A DNA stretch of 26,259 nucleotides from JBCCSZ01 sp039199225 (lineage in GTDB: Bacteria > Bacteroidota > Bacteroidia > Chitinophagales > Saprospiraceae), in assembly GCA_039199225.1 (NCBI GenBank), contig JBCCSZ010000081.1:1-26259 (forward strand). The letters run 5' to 3'. Shown here one piece after another: positions 16,501 to 22,414 of the stretch. Made by a program: the position numbers and the translations under genes. The number at the start of each line of letters is the position of its first letter. Position 1 is the stretch's first letter. The notes below the pieces were generated by a model. The model did not search any database, was not told the origin of the DNA, and worked only from the letters and a program-made list of their open reading frames with translations.

Positions 16501-19247
16501 TCTGCATCAATGTCCAACCAATTGGGCAAGCCGTCTCCGTCTCGGTCTACCTCTCCTTGGCCACTTGGATAATCCAGTCGGGTACCTGCATCCACGCCAT
16601 CCGCATCGACCGTTATAACACCATTGTCGTAATTATCGTCCCAGCCATCACTGTTGGCATCGGTCCGCGTTCCAGCCACACTGCCATCATCGGCCATGCC
16701 ATCGCCGTTGCCATCCTGTCCGCCAGATTCTATGACATCCGTGATGCCATCTGCATCCGCATCCAAATCCAAGTGATTGGGGTAAGAATCACCATCGAAA
16801 TCAATTGCAGCATCCGACAAAGATTGATTCACCAAAGGAGAGGCGGCCACTGCATCGGCCCAGCCATCATCGTTGGTATCGCCTGTGCTGCTATCGACCA
16901 TTGTATCTTCCATGCCATCGCCATCAGCATCAACCCCTCCCACTTCGACAAGGTCTGCAATACCGTCATTATCGCTGTCCAAGTCGAAGAAATCAGGAAC
17001 AGCATCCCCATCCGTATCTGGATTTGAAATGAAGCTATTTTGGTCCGGATCGTAAGCATCGGCTAGTCCGTCGTTGTCTGCATCGGCCATTGTGGAAGGA
17101 TCGCCCGGTGTGGCATAGTCAACCTGTCCGTCGTTGTTGGTATCTGTACCACCTGCCTCGATGATGTCGGGAATTCCGTCGTTGTCATTGTCCAAGTCGA
17201 GGAAAGAAGGAATTCCATCGTTGTCCGGATCGAGGCTGGCACATATCCCGGCGCTATTGAGCGTACAAAAGTCTTCGTCCTGATAATTGGGAATATTGTC
17301 GTTGTCGGAATCAATGGTTGGATCAGCGCCTAGGCAGGAATAGAGATACGTAAATTCGTCGAACGTTTCCGTTGCAGAAGCCCCATAGTTGCCATTGCCT
17401 GGCCCACCGATGATCACAGTACTATTCAAAGTGATTCGATAGTAACCATTGCCCTGAGCGCAGCAAATGCCATCCCCAAAACTATCATTGATTGTAAAAG
17501 TATAGTTTTGATTGGGTACGGTAAAGGTCGCTGTCTGTAGGGCATTCGCAGTCGTGTAGCCGCTGCCGCTGGCCACTATTGTATTGGATTCGTTTGTCAC
17601 TTGCCAACTAATATCTCCTGGAAAGTTATCGGTCATCACTTCAACCAAAACCGTCAGATTCTCATAAAAAGGCAGGTTGCAAGCTTCCATAAAATTGGGC
17701 AGCCCGTCGTTGTCCCAATCGATGTCTACTGGATTGTTGGCATTATCACCATCGTCATCTTCTCCACAATAGTTTCGCACAGTCATACTCGCCAGTTGGT
17801 CTTCTTGCTTGGCAAACCACCAGGTGTTAATGGTGTTGAGTTCTCCAAAATCAAAATCGTTCCAAGTGTGGCAAGCAGGAGTACATCCTTGGGTTTCTAA
17901 TTCGCTACCAGATGTTGCTTCTGTGATGTTGGAATCGTCGTAGTAAAAACCCAAGTTGTAAGAAGGAGGCGGCGTAGGGCGCACAATGCTGGCTATAAAG
18001 CCGTTGAGATTGTATTCTGCATCATACACAGGAATGTGGTAGCCTCCCTGAGAAAAAGTAATCTTGGCAGGAACAGGATTTACAACATCTACGGCTGCAC
18101 CAAGGCCATCCAGGCCGTCCCAGGGAACGTGGCGAATGTATATTCCAGGGATGGTATCTGTCAGTTGATCTTCCACATAGAAAGCAATCAGCCGATCGGC
18201 TGTTCCCGGATCGTATATACCTGAACCACTTGCTTGGTCTTGATCCAGCAAGATTTCAACGATACCTGTCTTCGTGGTTACGACCTTGAAAAAGTAACCC
18301 GTCGAAGCACAGCCGTATAACTCTGTGGAATCGGTAAGCAATTCTCCGAAGGTCCCAGAGGGGTAAATGGTAGCGTCCGGATCATTTAGGTAAACGGCAT
18401 ACTCAGGGATATTTCCTTGCGCTCCCTCCAAGGATTTGCGATCCTCTATTACATTGTTCCCATTGGCCGTACCAGTCGAATTCAGTGAAATGTTGAAAGC
18501 CCAGGGCTGAAAACCAGAGCCACTAAAATCTACCCTAGAGACATATTGTTCGTCGGTGTAAACGTAAAAAGCACCATTAAAGGGTCGGTGATAGTCACCA
18601 TAGGAAGTCAAGTCCAGATTGTTAGATGGAGCAGCAAATGCCCAATTGTAGGCAAATACCCGACCGTCTATCGCCGAAGGCGTACTGCCACTTGTCGCCA
18701 CTGTAATGTCAAAGTAATCAAAGGTAAGCCCATTGGCATTGTAGGTAGAAGAGTCGCGATTGAACTCGATGTAATAATCACCTGCAACCAGCCCGCTGGG
18801 GTCGAATACGAAAGGTGTATAACCGCTGCCCCCTGCAATGGGAGCTGGACCGGCATTGACCTGGTTCCAGTTGGTGATGTTGGCGGTTGAAGCATCTAGG
18901 CGCTGGGCTGTGTATACGACCGTCCCGTCGGGTGCTTTGATGCGAAACCAGCCAGTTGTATTGGAGCTGGTCGTAAAAATGCTGGTTCTTGGATGTGAAA
19001 AACCAAGGTAAACCTGTTCTGTATTGGGGTTTTCGATGTGAATGTAGAGTCGTGTGTCAGCATCCCCATCATAGCGTCCAAAATTGTAATAAGCACCGTT
19101 GTTACAGTTTAGCATGATGGTGTCTGTAGACGCGGGTGCCAATTGCTTGGTCCCCTCAGCCAGTAGCATTTGTGGTAGGAAAGCCAGTAGGAATATCCCA
19201 ATAGCAAGCCTGTGATACGCGGGTGCGCATCTTAGAATCGTAGTCAT
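10503..19247 (-). CDS. Giant T9SS-exported protein with thrombospondin type 3-like calcium repeats
   Basis: A 2914-residue protein. An N-terminal signal peptide (hydrophobic core IGIFLLAFLPQMLLA) is followed by about 500 residues of beta-rich sequence. Next comes a domain with the motif NDSFGDGICCAQGNGYY (about 588-604). From about residue 500 to 2710 it is mostly D-x-D-x-D-G-x-x-D repeats of the 'DLDSDNDGIPDLVEAGG' type, the thrombospondin type 3 pattern that binds calcium along an extended rod. Three super-repeats are marked by NERDWRE. The C-terminus has an LPVELSGFEA fibronectin-like domain (about 2720-2820) and a type A T9SS sorting domain with YPNPLSDRN and a final IKFMKM. It is probably a surface-anchored or released adhesin or stalk. 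It lies between two MORN-caspase genes and has its own terminator. Confidence 0.93.
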   Translation of the reverse strand: MTTILRCAPAYHRLAIGIFLLAFLPQMLLAEGTKQLAPASTDTIMLNCNNGAYYNFGRYDGDADTRLYIHIENPNTEQVYLGFSHPRTSIFTTSSNTTGWFRIKAPDGTVVYTAQRLDASTANITNWNQVNAGPAPIAGGSGYTPFVFDPSGLVAGDYYIEFNRDSSTYNANGLTFDYFDITVATSGSTPSAIDGRVFAYNWAFAAPSNNLDLTSYGDYHRPFNGAFYVYTDEQYVSRVDFSGSGFQPWAFNISLNSTGTANGNNVIEDRKSLEGAQGNIPEYAVYLNDPDATIYPSGTFGELLTDSTELYGCASTGYFFKVVTTKTGIVEILLDQDQASGSGIYDPGTADRLIAFYVEDQLTDTIPGIYIRHVPWDGLDGLGAAVDVVNPVPAKITFSQGGYHIPVYDAEYNLNGFIASIVRPTPPPSYNLGFYYDDSNITEATSGSELETQGCTPACHTWNDFDFGELNTINTWWFAKQEDQLASMTVRNYCGEDDDGDNANNPVDIDWDNDGLPNFMEACNLPFYENLTVLVEVMTDNFPGDISWQVTNESNTIVASGSGYTTANALQTATFTVPNQNYTFTINDSFGDGICCAQGNGYYRITLNSTVIIGGPGNGNYGASATETFDEFTYLYSCLGADPTIDSDNDNIPNYQDEDFCTLNSAGICASLDPDNDGIPSFLDLDNDNDGIPDIIEAGGTDTNNDGQVDYATPGDPSTMADADNDGLADAYDPDQNSFISNPDTDGDAVPDFFDLDSDNDGIADLVEVGGVDADGDGMEDTMVDSSTGDTNDDGWADAVAASPLVNQSLSDAAIDFDGDSYPNHLDLDADADGITDVIESGGQDGNGDGMADDGSVAGTRTDANSDGWDDNYDNGVITVDADGVDAGTRLDYPSGQGEVDRDGDGLPNWLDIDADNDGLVDHNEAQATPTAGIIDPTTDSDGDGLSDAFEQVATVGSFGGAGLTPVNSDGVAVDGEDYLDTDADNDLENDNIEGHDTNGDGTIDGSDTPNANTGMATGLDIDNDGLDDGYDNNTSSKDPTNGDLEPESYANFDDNSTNERDWRETTDIDLDNDGVTNADEDGGTGFDPVGDADGDGIPNAFDETDATVGFPTWTDTNSDGINDVYDKDLDGIPDYADLDSDNDGLPDIVEAGGTDADNDGRADDLTDTDLDGLVDLYDDNCTNPACSGGTTGTALNPADTDGDGLDDMYDLDSDNDGIADLVELGGIDTDGNGMADDMLNPVTGDTNGDGWSDAITASPIVDTDLNDSNIDFDGDSFPNHLDLDSDDDGIADVTELGGQDGNGDGMADDGSAGGTRTDTNNDGWEDNYDNGYLTTTADGSDANNLADFPTGSGQADFDADGLPNWLDIDADNDGIVDNSEAQQTSGTIYVAPTTDSDNDGLNDAYEVAGTIGTFGGAGISPVNTDGVDSADYLDIDTDGDLENDQIEAHDTNGDGLVNGSDAPAANTGVATGMDSDGDGLDDGFDNNIGSRDATDGGLTPESYANVDDNSTNERDWRETTDIDLDNDGIPNIQEDGGSGFNPIADADGDGIPNFADDNDVTPGFPTYTDSNGDGINDIYDTDGDGVPDYIDLDSDNDGIPDLVEAGGIDTNGDGRADDLTDTDGDGLVDSYDGNCVDVSCTPSTNGTDLSAPDTDGDGLADPYDIDSDNDGIPDLIEAGGTDSDANGIVDDLTDGDSDGLADVYDENASDGSGSGGTNGTALAETDGAGNWLGGDGSSLDKDGDGIPNSLDLDSDNDGIPDLVEAGGTDTNNDGYVDYATPGNPSTMADADGDGLVDTYDPDSNVKIPNADTDGDGITDVYDLDSDNDGIADLVEVGGVDTDGNGMADPMTNPTTGDTDNDGWADAIEASPLVNQTLSDGAIDFDGDSYPNHLDLDSDADGITDVTESNGTDVNKDGMADGTGSGGVRTDANNDGWEDNYDNGVITVDADGADAGTRLDYPTGSGEPDFDGDGLPNWLDIDADDDGIVDNSEAQQTNNSSYIAPGPDNDGDGLVDAYEALASVGTFGGAGIDPVNTDGINDGDDYLDTNSDNDGELDILEAHDTDGNGVVNGTDTPAANTGLATGVDTDNDGLDDGFDNNIGSVDATDGNLEPESYANVDDAGTNERDWREVNDIDIDNDGIPNSAEDGGTGFNPIADADNDGIPNFQDDDDATSGFPTFNDKNNDGVNDVYDADSDGIPDYMDLDADNDGIPDLVEAGGVDTNGDGRVDDLTDTDGDGLVDTYDGTCVLGGCSPATTGTDLNPGDSDSDGLADHLDLDADNDGIPDLVEAGGIDTNGDGRVDVATDGDQDGLADVFDENASDGTGSGGTNGTALVETNGSGTWQEGGTGNSLDTDGDGFADGLDLDADNDGIPDIREAGGSDFAGSGMVDTGLSPWDADGDGLADIYDENVGDGPVSSGTNGTALVETTADTNGDGKVNASGESMAGGGTNNVNADGDALANHLDLDADNDGITDVVENAAGNTAADHSSGSLDGIFGDAATITDADTNGWHDSASSATTDSDGDDIPDYLDMDSDNDGIPDYLEGVCSSGCPIAGGSETDGNNNGVWDIYEGLDGSNAPASGTNVGVSPHLDGDDLADTTPDYLDTDTDEDGAFDWTEGFDADMDGEAQDDLKDMVAAYTTNNGGSSGPYNNAADTDSDGIPDWLDNLNGAGYTETSRPPFLTPSSASWIDANGNGLADIIDIAAGGTISPLPNANGGDNDWRDVSSSPSLPVELSGFEARLENCQVALSWTSAEELNFSHFEVMHSSNGQQYETLNVVAPTGKGSSYYYKHNPSGQTNYYRLRMVDLNGTVEYSNVIAINKDCDSVGPKLSAYPNPLSDRNALSIRHEGFGKALQITIIGQTGALVRKLDVVNEKGADEISVDLSDLPRGMYWINAYSNGETRSIKFMKM
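11100..17760 (-). repeat. Coding super-repeat array of Asp-rich calcium repeats
   Basis: Within the giant gene the short D-x-D-x-D repeats are themselves arranged in long units. The NERDWRE anchor recurs at about 16051, 14690 and 12851 on the plus coordinate, i.e. spacings of about 1361 and 1839 bases. Another anchor (YATPG-x-PSTMADAD) occurs near 17085 and 13881, 3204 bases apart, matching the distance between units 1 and 3. Unit 3 contains about 480 extra bases. Loops with paired cysteines (for example DNCTNPACSGG, GNCVDVSCTPS, GTCVLGGCSPA) recur at the same unit position. The units have diverged in DNA sequence, so the duplications are old. Confidence 0.85.
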
Positions 19248-19754
19248 TTCGTTTGAGTTTATGTTATAAAACCGAATGGCTCGCTACCAACCCCATTGAA
19301 GGGGGGATTGGGTCAATAGTGATATTTTGCAGCTTAGAGGAAATACAGTGGTTTCGAACAGTTGATGTTGATGATAAGCTTTGTTGAATTTTGTTGCGAC
19401 AAAGTTCGTACCGTTGAGCAGCCTGAAAGCTTTACATATCCACAACATTGTGACGTGGAAACTTATTAAAAGTGCTGCTTTCTAATGGGCTGACGCTCGT
19501 AAAAGCAGCTTCATATTGTAACATATGCTTATAAAACTTTAGGCTAATTTTTATCGATTTCACTTGTCACAACTGCACACTTTTCGGGAAAAAGCTGTGC
19601 TTTTGGAAGGCCAAAGTTGGAAAAACGCCCTTCTGACGCCATTTTTCAGCCTCATATGGTCCTGCATTAAAATATCAAATAAATCCTGTCACAAGGTAGG
19701 CTCAAATGCGTATTTCACTAGTGGATGTAAAGCATGATCCACGGGGAAGGCAAT
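19248..19754. other. Upstream region of the giant gene, with two inverted repeats
   Basis: About 500 bases without a gene. A strong hairpin at 19287-19311 lies in the probable 5' leader of the giant gene, and an inverted repeat (GCTGCTTT at 19474-19481 with AAAGCAGC at 19502-19509) lies further upstream. I found no full TAnnTTTG box on the minus strand; the nearest match is GAACTTTG around 19404-19411. No RNA gene or transposon is recognisable. Confidence 0.4.
19287..19311 (-). promoter_or_regulatory. Hairpin in the 5' leader of the giant gene
   Basis: CCAACCCC (19287-19294) pairs with GGGG-TTGG (19303-19311), with a single bulged base, about 40 bases before the start codon. It could be an attenuator, a stability stem or a protein-binding site; no function can be assigned from sequence alone. 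Confidence 0.4.
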
Positions 19755-19789
19755 AAAAAACCCCGGATTTCAATTGCAGAAACCCGGGG
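19755..19789 (-). terminator. Intrinsic terminator of MORN-caspase copy 2
   Basis: CCCCGGATTTC (19761-19771) pairs with GAAACCCGGGG (19779-19789), with one mismatch, around a seven-base loop. It is followed on the minus strand by six T (19755-19760). A smaller hairpin (GCTCC 19792-19796 with GGAGC 19806-19810) precedes it. Both lie just past the stop codon at 19837. Confidence 0.9.
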
Positions 19790-19836
19790 CTGCTCCATGC
19801 TCTTTGGAGCTTTTCCCCTCCATCATCCGGCTCTCC

Positions 19837-21507
19837 TCATCGAACCAATGCCACGGGCATAGATGGATCGAATTCGCCAGAGAGCTTCGGCGTCTGGGCG
19901 TTGGCCGTGTAGGACCGCACCTTTTTGTAGACAAAATTGAATAGTTCCTGGACTGTCACGATGCTGTTGCCGTTGTTGTCAGCCTCTCCCCTCAGCCCCC
20001 TGATGAGAAAATGACTGAAAATGCCCTGCCGCAGCCCGTGGTCCTCTAAAGACACCTCGCTTCCCTTGGACGACAGCAACAAGGCCGTTCCGCCGGAAGA
20101 CTTTTCAAATGCTGTGTAGTAATCTTTCAATTCTCCTTCCAGGCTAGCAGAGCGCATGGCTGTCAGCGAACCTGAGTGGCAGGCGTCGGCCAGGCACAGC
20201 TTATGCTTGGCCTTGCTTTCTTTGAGTACTTTTTGGATGTCTTCGTGCTTCAAGCGATTGTTGAAACCATCAAAATCGACGGGGAGGAAGGACCCTGGCA
20301 GGCCGTGGCCAGAGTAGTAAAGGATAACGACATCATTTTCATCGGCTTTCAGGAATACATCCCGCATGGTTTGAAGGATGTTCTTACGTGTCGCTTCCTC
20401 ATCAATCAATACCCTGATTTGCTCGTCTTTGAGTGCTCCACCAGCGGGACTCTTCAGAAAAGCGTAAATCTGATAGGCATCGTCATCGGTAAATTTGAGC
20501 ACCGGCATATGTGCATAGCGCGCTACGCCCACTACGACAGCCCAGATTTTGACCTTGTCGTCGCGATCGACTTGCACCTTGTTATTCGGCACGCTGACGT
20601 CGCCAGCAGCTATCTCCCGAACCGGTGTTCCGTAGTTCCAATTGGCACCTAGCACCCGGCCGCTGGCAAAATGCATCACCCCTTCGCCATGAGGAGCATG
20701 CCTTTTCCAATTGCCGACATACTTATCGCCGTTGGTATAATAGCAGGTTCCTTCTCCTTCTGGCTTACCATTGCGGAAGCGGCCGACCCAGCGGGAACCA
20801 TCATTGTATGTGTAAGACCCCAAACCCTCTTTGCAGTAATTGCTGTTGCAATTGCGCAATTTGTTATCTGCAGTAGTGGCGACCTCGGTTTGGGTATTGT
20901 TGTTTTGTTGCGGCTTGCTCACCTCTTCTTTGCCCAAGAATTTTCCGGCATTCCAAAGTCCGGCGATGACCTGGCCATTGGTTTTGTAGAAACGACCACG
21001 GCCATCTTTGTAGTTGTTCTTCCACAAGCCATCGTATTTGGAACCATCCACATAGAACATGGTACCCTGACCGTTGAGTTTTCCATTCTTGAAGCTGCCC
21101 TCATAGCGGTCACCATCTGCGTAGTAGTAGATTCCTTGACCATTTTGGAGATCGTTTTTCCACTGGCCAACGTATTTTTCTCCATCGTTGAAGACCATTG
21201 TGCCTCGGCCATTGAATTTGCTTTTGCGGAAAGAACCTTCATAAGTTTCTCCGGAGGCAAAGATCATCTTACCTTTTCCCTCTCGGTATTGGTTGACCCA
21301 TTGGCCGACATACTTATTGCCATTGCTAAAGAATAGGATGCCATCTCCGTGGATTTTTCCGTTCCGGAAATTACCAACATATTTAGCGCCGCTGGGATAC
21401 ACGTAGGATCCTTGGCCGGAATAACAATTACCTCTGATACACTGTGCTTGGACGGAAGCGAGGAAGGACAGTAAACCTACCACTACAAAACACCATTTTT
21501 TCATCAT
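19837..21507 (-). CDS. Secreted MORN-repeat caspase-like peptidase (C14), copy 2
   Basis: A 556-residue protein with a signal peptide ending SVQAQ. It has a block of seven MORN repeats (about residues 29-190), a Gln/Asn/Thr linker, then a block of three (about 226-295). Each block is opened by a Cys-x4-Cys cap (Cys23/28 and Cys220/225). The caspase-like domain follows from about 318. The dyad is His401 in YYSGHG and Cys443 in ADACHSG, and an EF-hand-like loop lies at about 510-521. It closely matches the gene at 8613-10286, sharing long identical stretches such as FDGFNN and DEEATR, but has a different MORN layout. Two consecutive ATGs open the frame. It has its own terminator. Exported, perhaps periplasmic or surface-associated; target unknown. 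Confidence 0.88.
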   Translation of the reverse strand: MMKKWCFVVVGLLSFLASVQAQCIRGNCYSGQGSYVYPSGAKYVGNFRNGKIHGDGILFFSNGNKYVGQWVNQYREGKGKMIFASGETYEGSFRKSKFNGRGTMVFNDGEKYVGQWKNDLQNGQGIYYYADGDRYEGSFKNGKLNGQGTMFYVDGSKYDGLWKNNYKDGRGRFYKTNGQVIAGLWNAGKFLGKEEVSKPQQNNNTQTEVATTADNKLRNCNSNYCKEGLGSYTYNDGSRWVGRFRNGKPEGEGTCYYTNGDKYVGNWKRHAPHGEGVMHFASGRVLGANWNYGTPVREIAAGDVSVPNNKVQVDRDDKVKIWAVVVGVARYAHMPVLKFTDDDAYQIYAFLKSPAGGALKDEQIRVLIDEEATRKNILQTMRDVFLKADENDVVILYYSGHGLPGSFLPVDFDGFNNRLKHEDIQKVLKESKAKHKLCLADACHSGSLTAMRSASLEGELKDYYTAFEKSSGGTALLLSSKGSEVSLEDHGLRQGIFSHFLIRGLRGEADNNGNSIVTVQELFNFVYKKVRSYTANAQTPKLSGEFDPSMPVALVR

Positions 21508-21894
21508 TGCCGAAGGGTTTTAGTTGAGCAATTCTGTACAAAGTAGTGTAATGGTACGGTCTGATAGGCTGTGATGTATTTTCTGAGTGATTAATTGGCG
21601 ATTATGGGAATATAAACTGATTGAAGACGCAGATATTGTCTGACGGCATTTTTTTTATTAACAAATTAACAATTGTTATCAAATATAAAGGAAGACCTAA
21701 ACTTGATAAGTATCGACGGACAATTACTTTTCTACTGGGTAAAAGCCTGCTGTTTTCGTAACTTTGCACCAAGAAGCCAACTTGCGATTCAGTGTAAAGA
21801 GGAGAAGTGGTTTGGCCTTTCTCCCCAATCATTACAATTGAATTGAAACCAAAACTTTCCTTAGTTACGTTTAAATGATATTAAATCGAGTAAA
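21508..21894. other. Divergent intergenic region between MORN-caspase copy 2 and the DUF4920 gene
   Basis: About 390 AT-rich bases. On the minus strand TATATTTG at 21680-21687 matches the -7 consensus and could serve the caspase gene, though the leader would be about 165 bases and no -33 element is obvious. The same octamer precedes caspase copy 1. On the plus strand TAACTTTG at 21759-21766 is a candidate -7 box for the lipoprotein gene. A small hairpin (GGAGAA with TTCTCC, about 21801-21824) lies in the plus leader. Confidence 0.4.
21759..21766 (+). promoter_or_regulatory. Candidate -7 box for the DUF4920-cyclase-HD group
   Basis: TAACTTTG followed by C fits the Bacteroidota -7 box and the frequent C after it. 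A good -33 TTG at 19-21 bases is not seen. The predicted leader is about 120 bases. Confidence 0.45.
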
Positions 21895-22404
21895 ATGAGA
21901 AATTTCATTCCTTTTATTTTCCTATTGTTGTTGGCAGCTTGTGCTGGTGAGACAACAACACAAGATTCCACAGCTCAAAAGGCCGAAACAACAGAAGAAG
22001 AAAAGCCGGCCAACAGCTTTGGAGAGCTTATCGATGAAAAAGATGCCATCACGCTTGCCGAATTACCTGCTCAACTTGAATCAGCTGACTCCGTACGGGT
22101 CAAGCTCAGTGGTACTGTAGAATCTGTTTGTCAGGTCAAGGGCTGCTGGATGAACATTGTTTCCAAAGATGCAGAAGGCCAGGAAGTCTTCGTCAAATTC
22201 AAGGACTATGGCTTTTTTGTTCCTGTGGATATTGCCGGAAAAACAGTCGTCATGGATGGCTATGCCTTCAAAGAAATGACCTCCGTGGATGAACTGCGTC
22301 ACTATGCAGAAGACGAAGGCCAGAGCGAAGAACAGATTGCCGCCATCACCGAGCCAGTAGAAGAGCTTAAGTTTATGGCTTCCGGCGTACTGATTGTGGA
22401 CTAA
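21895..22404 (+). CDS. DUF4920-family lipoprotein
   Basis: A 169-residue protein with a lipoprotein signal peptide (hydrophobic core FIPFIFLLLL, lipobox LAAC with Cys16). A Thr/Glu/Lys-rich linker follows, then a compact beta domain with the motif VCQVKGCWMNI and FKDYGFFVP. This Cys-x3-Gly-Cys-Trp-Met pattern is the signature of DUF4920, an OB-like family found in Bacteroidota and other Gram-negatives whose function is unknown; the cysteines could bind metal. It would be anchored in the outer or inner membrane by its lipid. It is first in a plus-strand group, and its stop codon lies 10 bases before the likely start of the cyclase gene. Confidence 0.85.
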   Translation: MRNFIPFIFLLLLAACAGETTTQDSTAQKAETTEEEKPANSFGELIDEKDAITLAELPAQLESADSVRVKLSGTVESVCQVKGCWMNIVSKDAEGQEVFVKFKDYGFFVPVDIAGKTVVMDGYAFKEMTSVDELRHYAEDEGQSEEQIAAITEPVEELKFMASGVLIVD

Positions 22405-22414
22405 ACTAAAAATT

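Noticed and set aside
10503..19247. The periodic ATCGCCATC-type sequence viewed on the plus strand as a possible CRISPR or satellite array
   Set aside because: The period is irregular, no spacers exist, and the minus strand encodes a continuous 2914-residue repeat protein.
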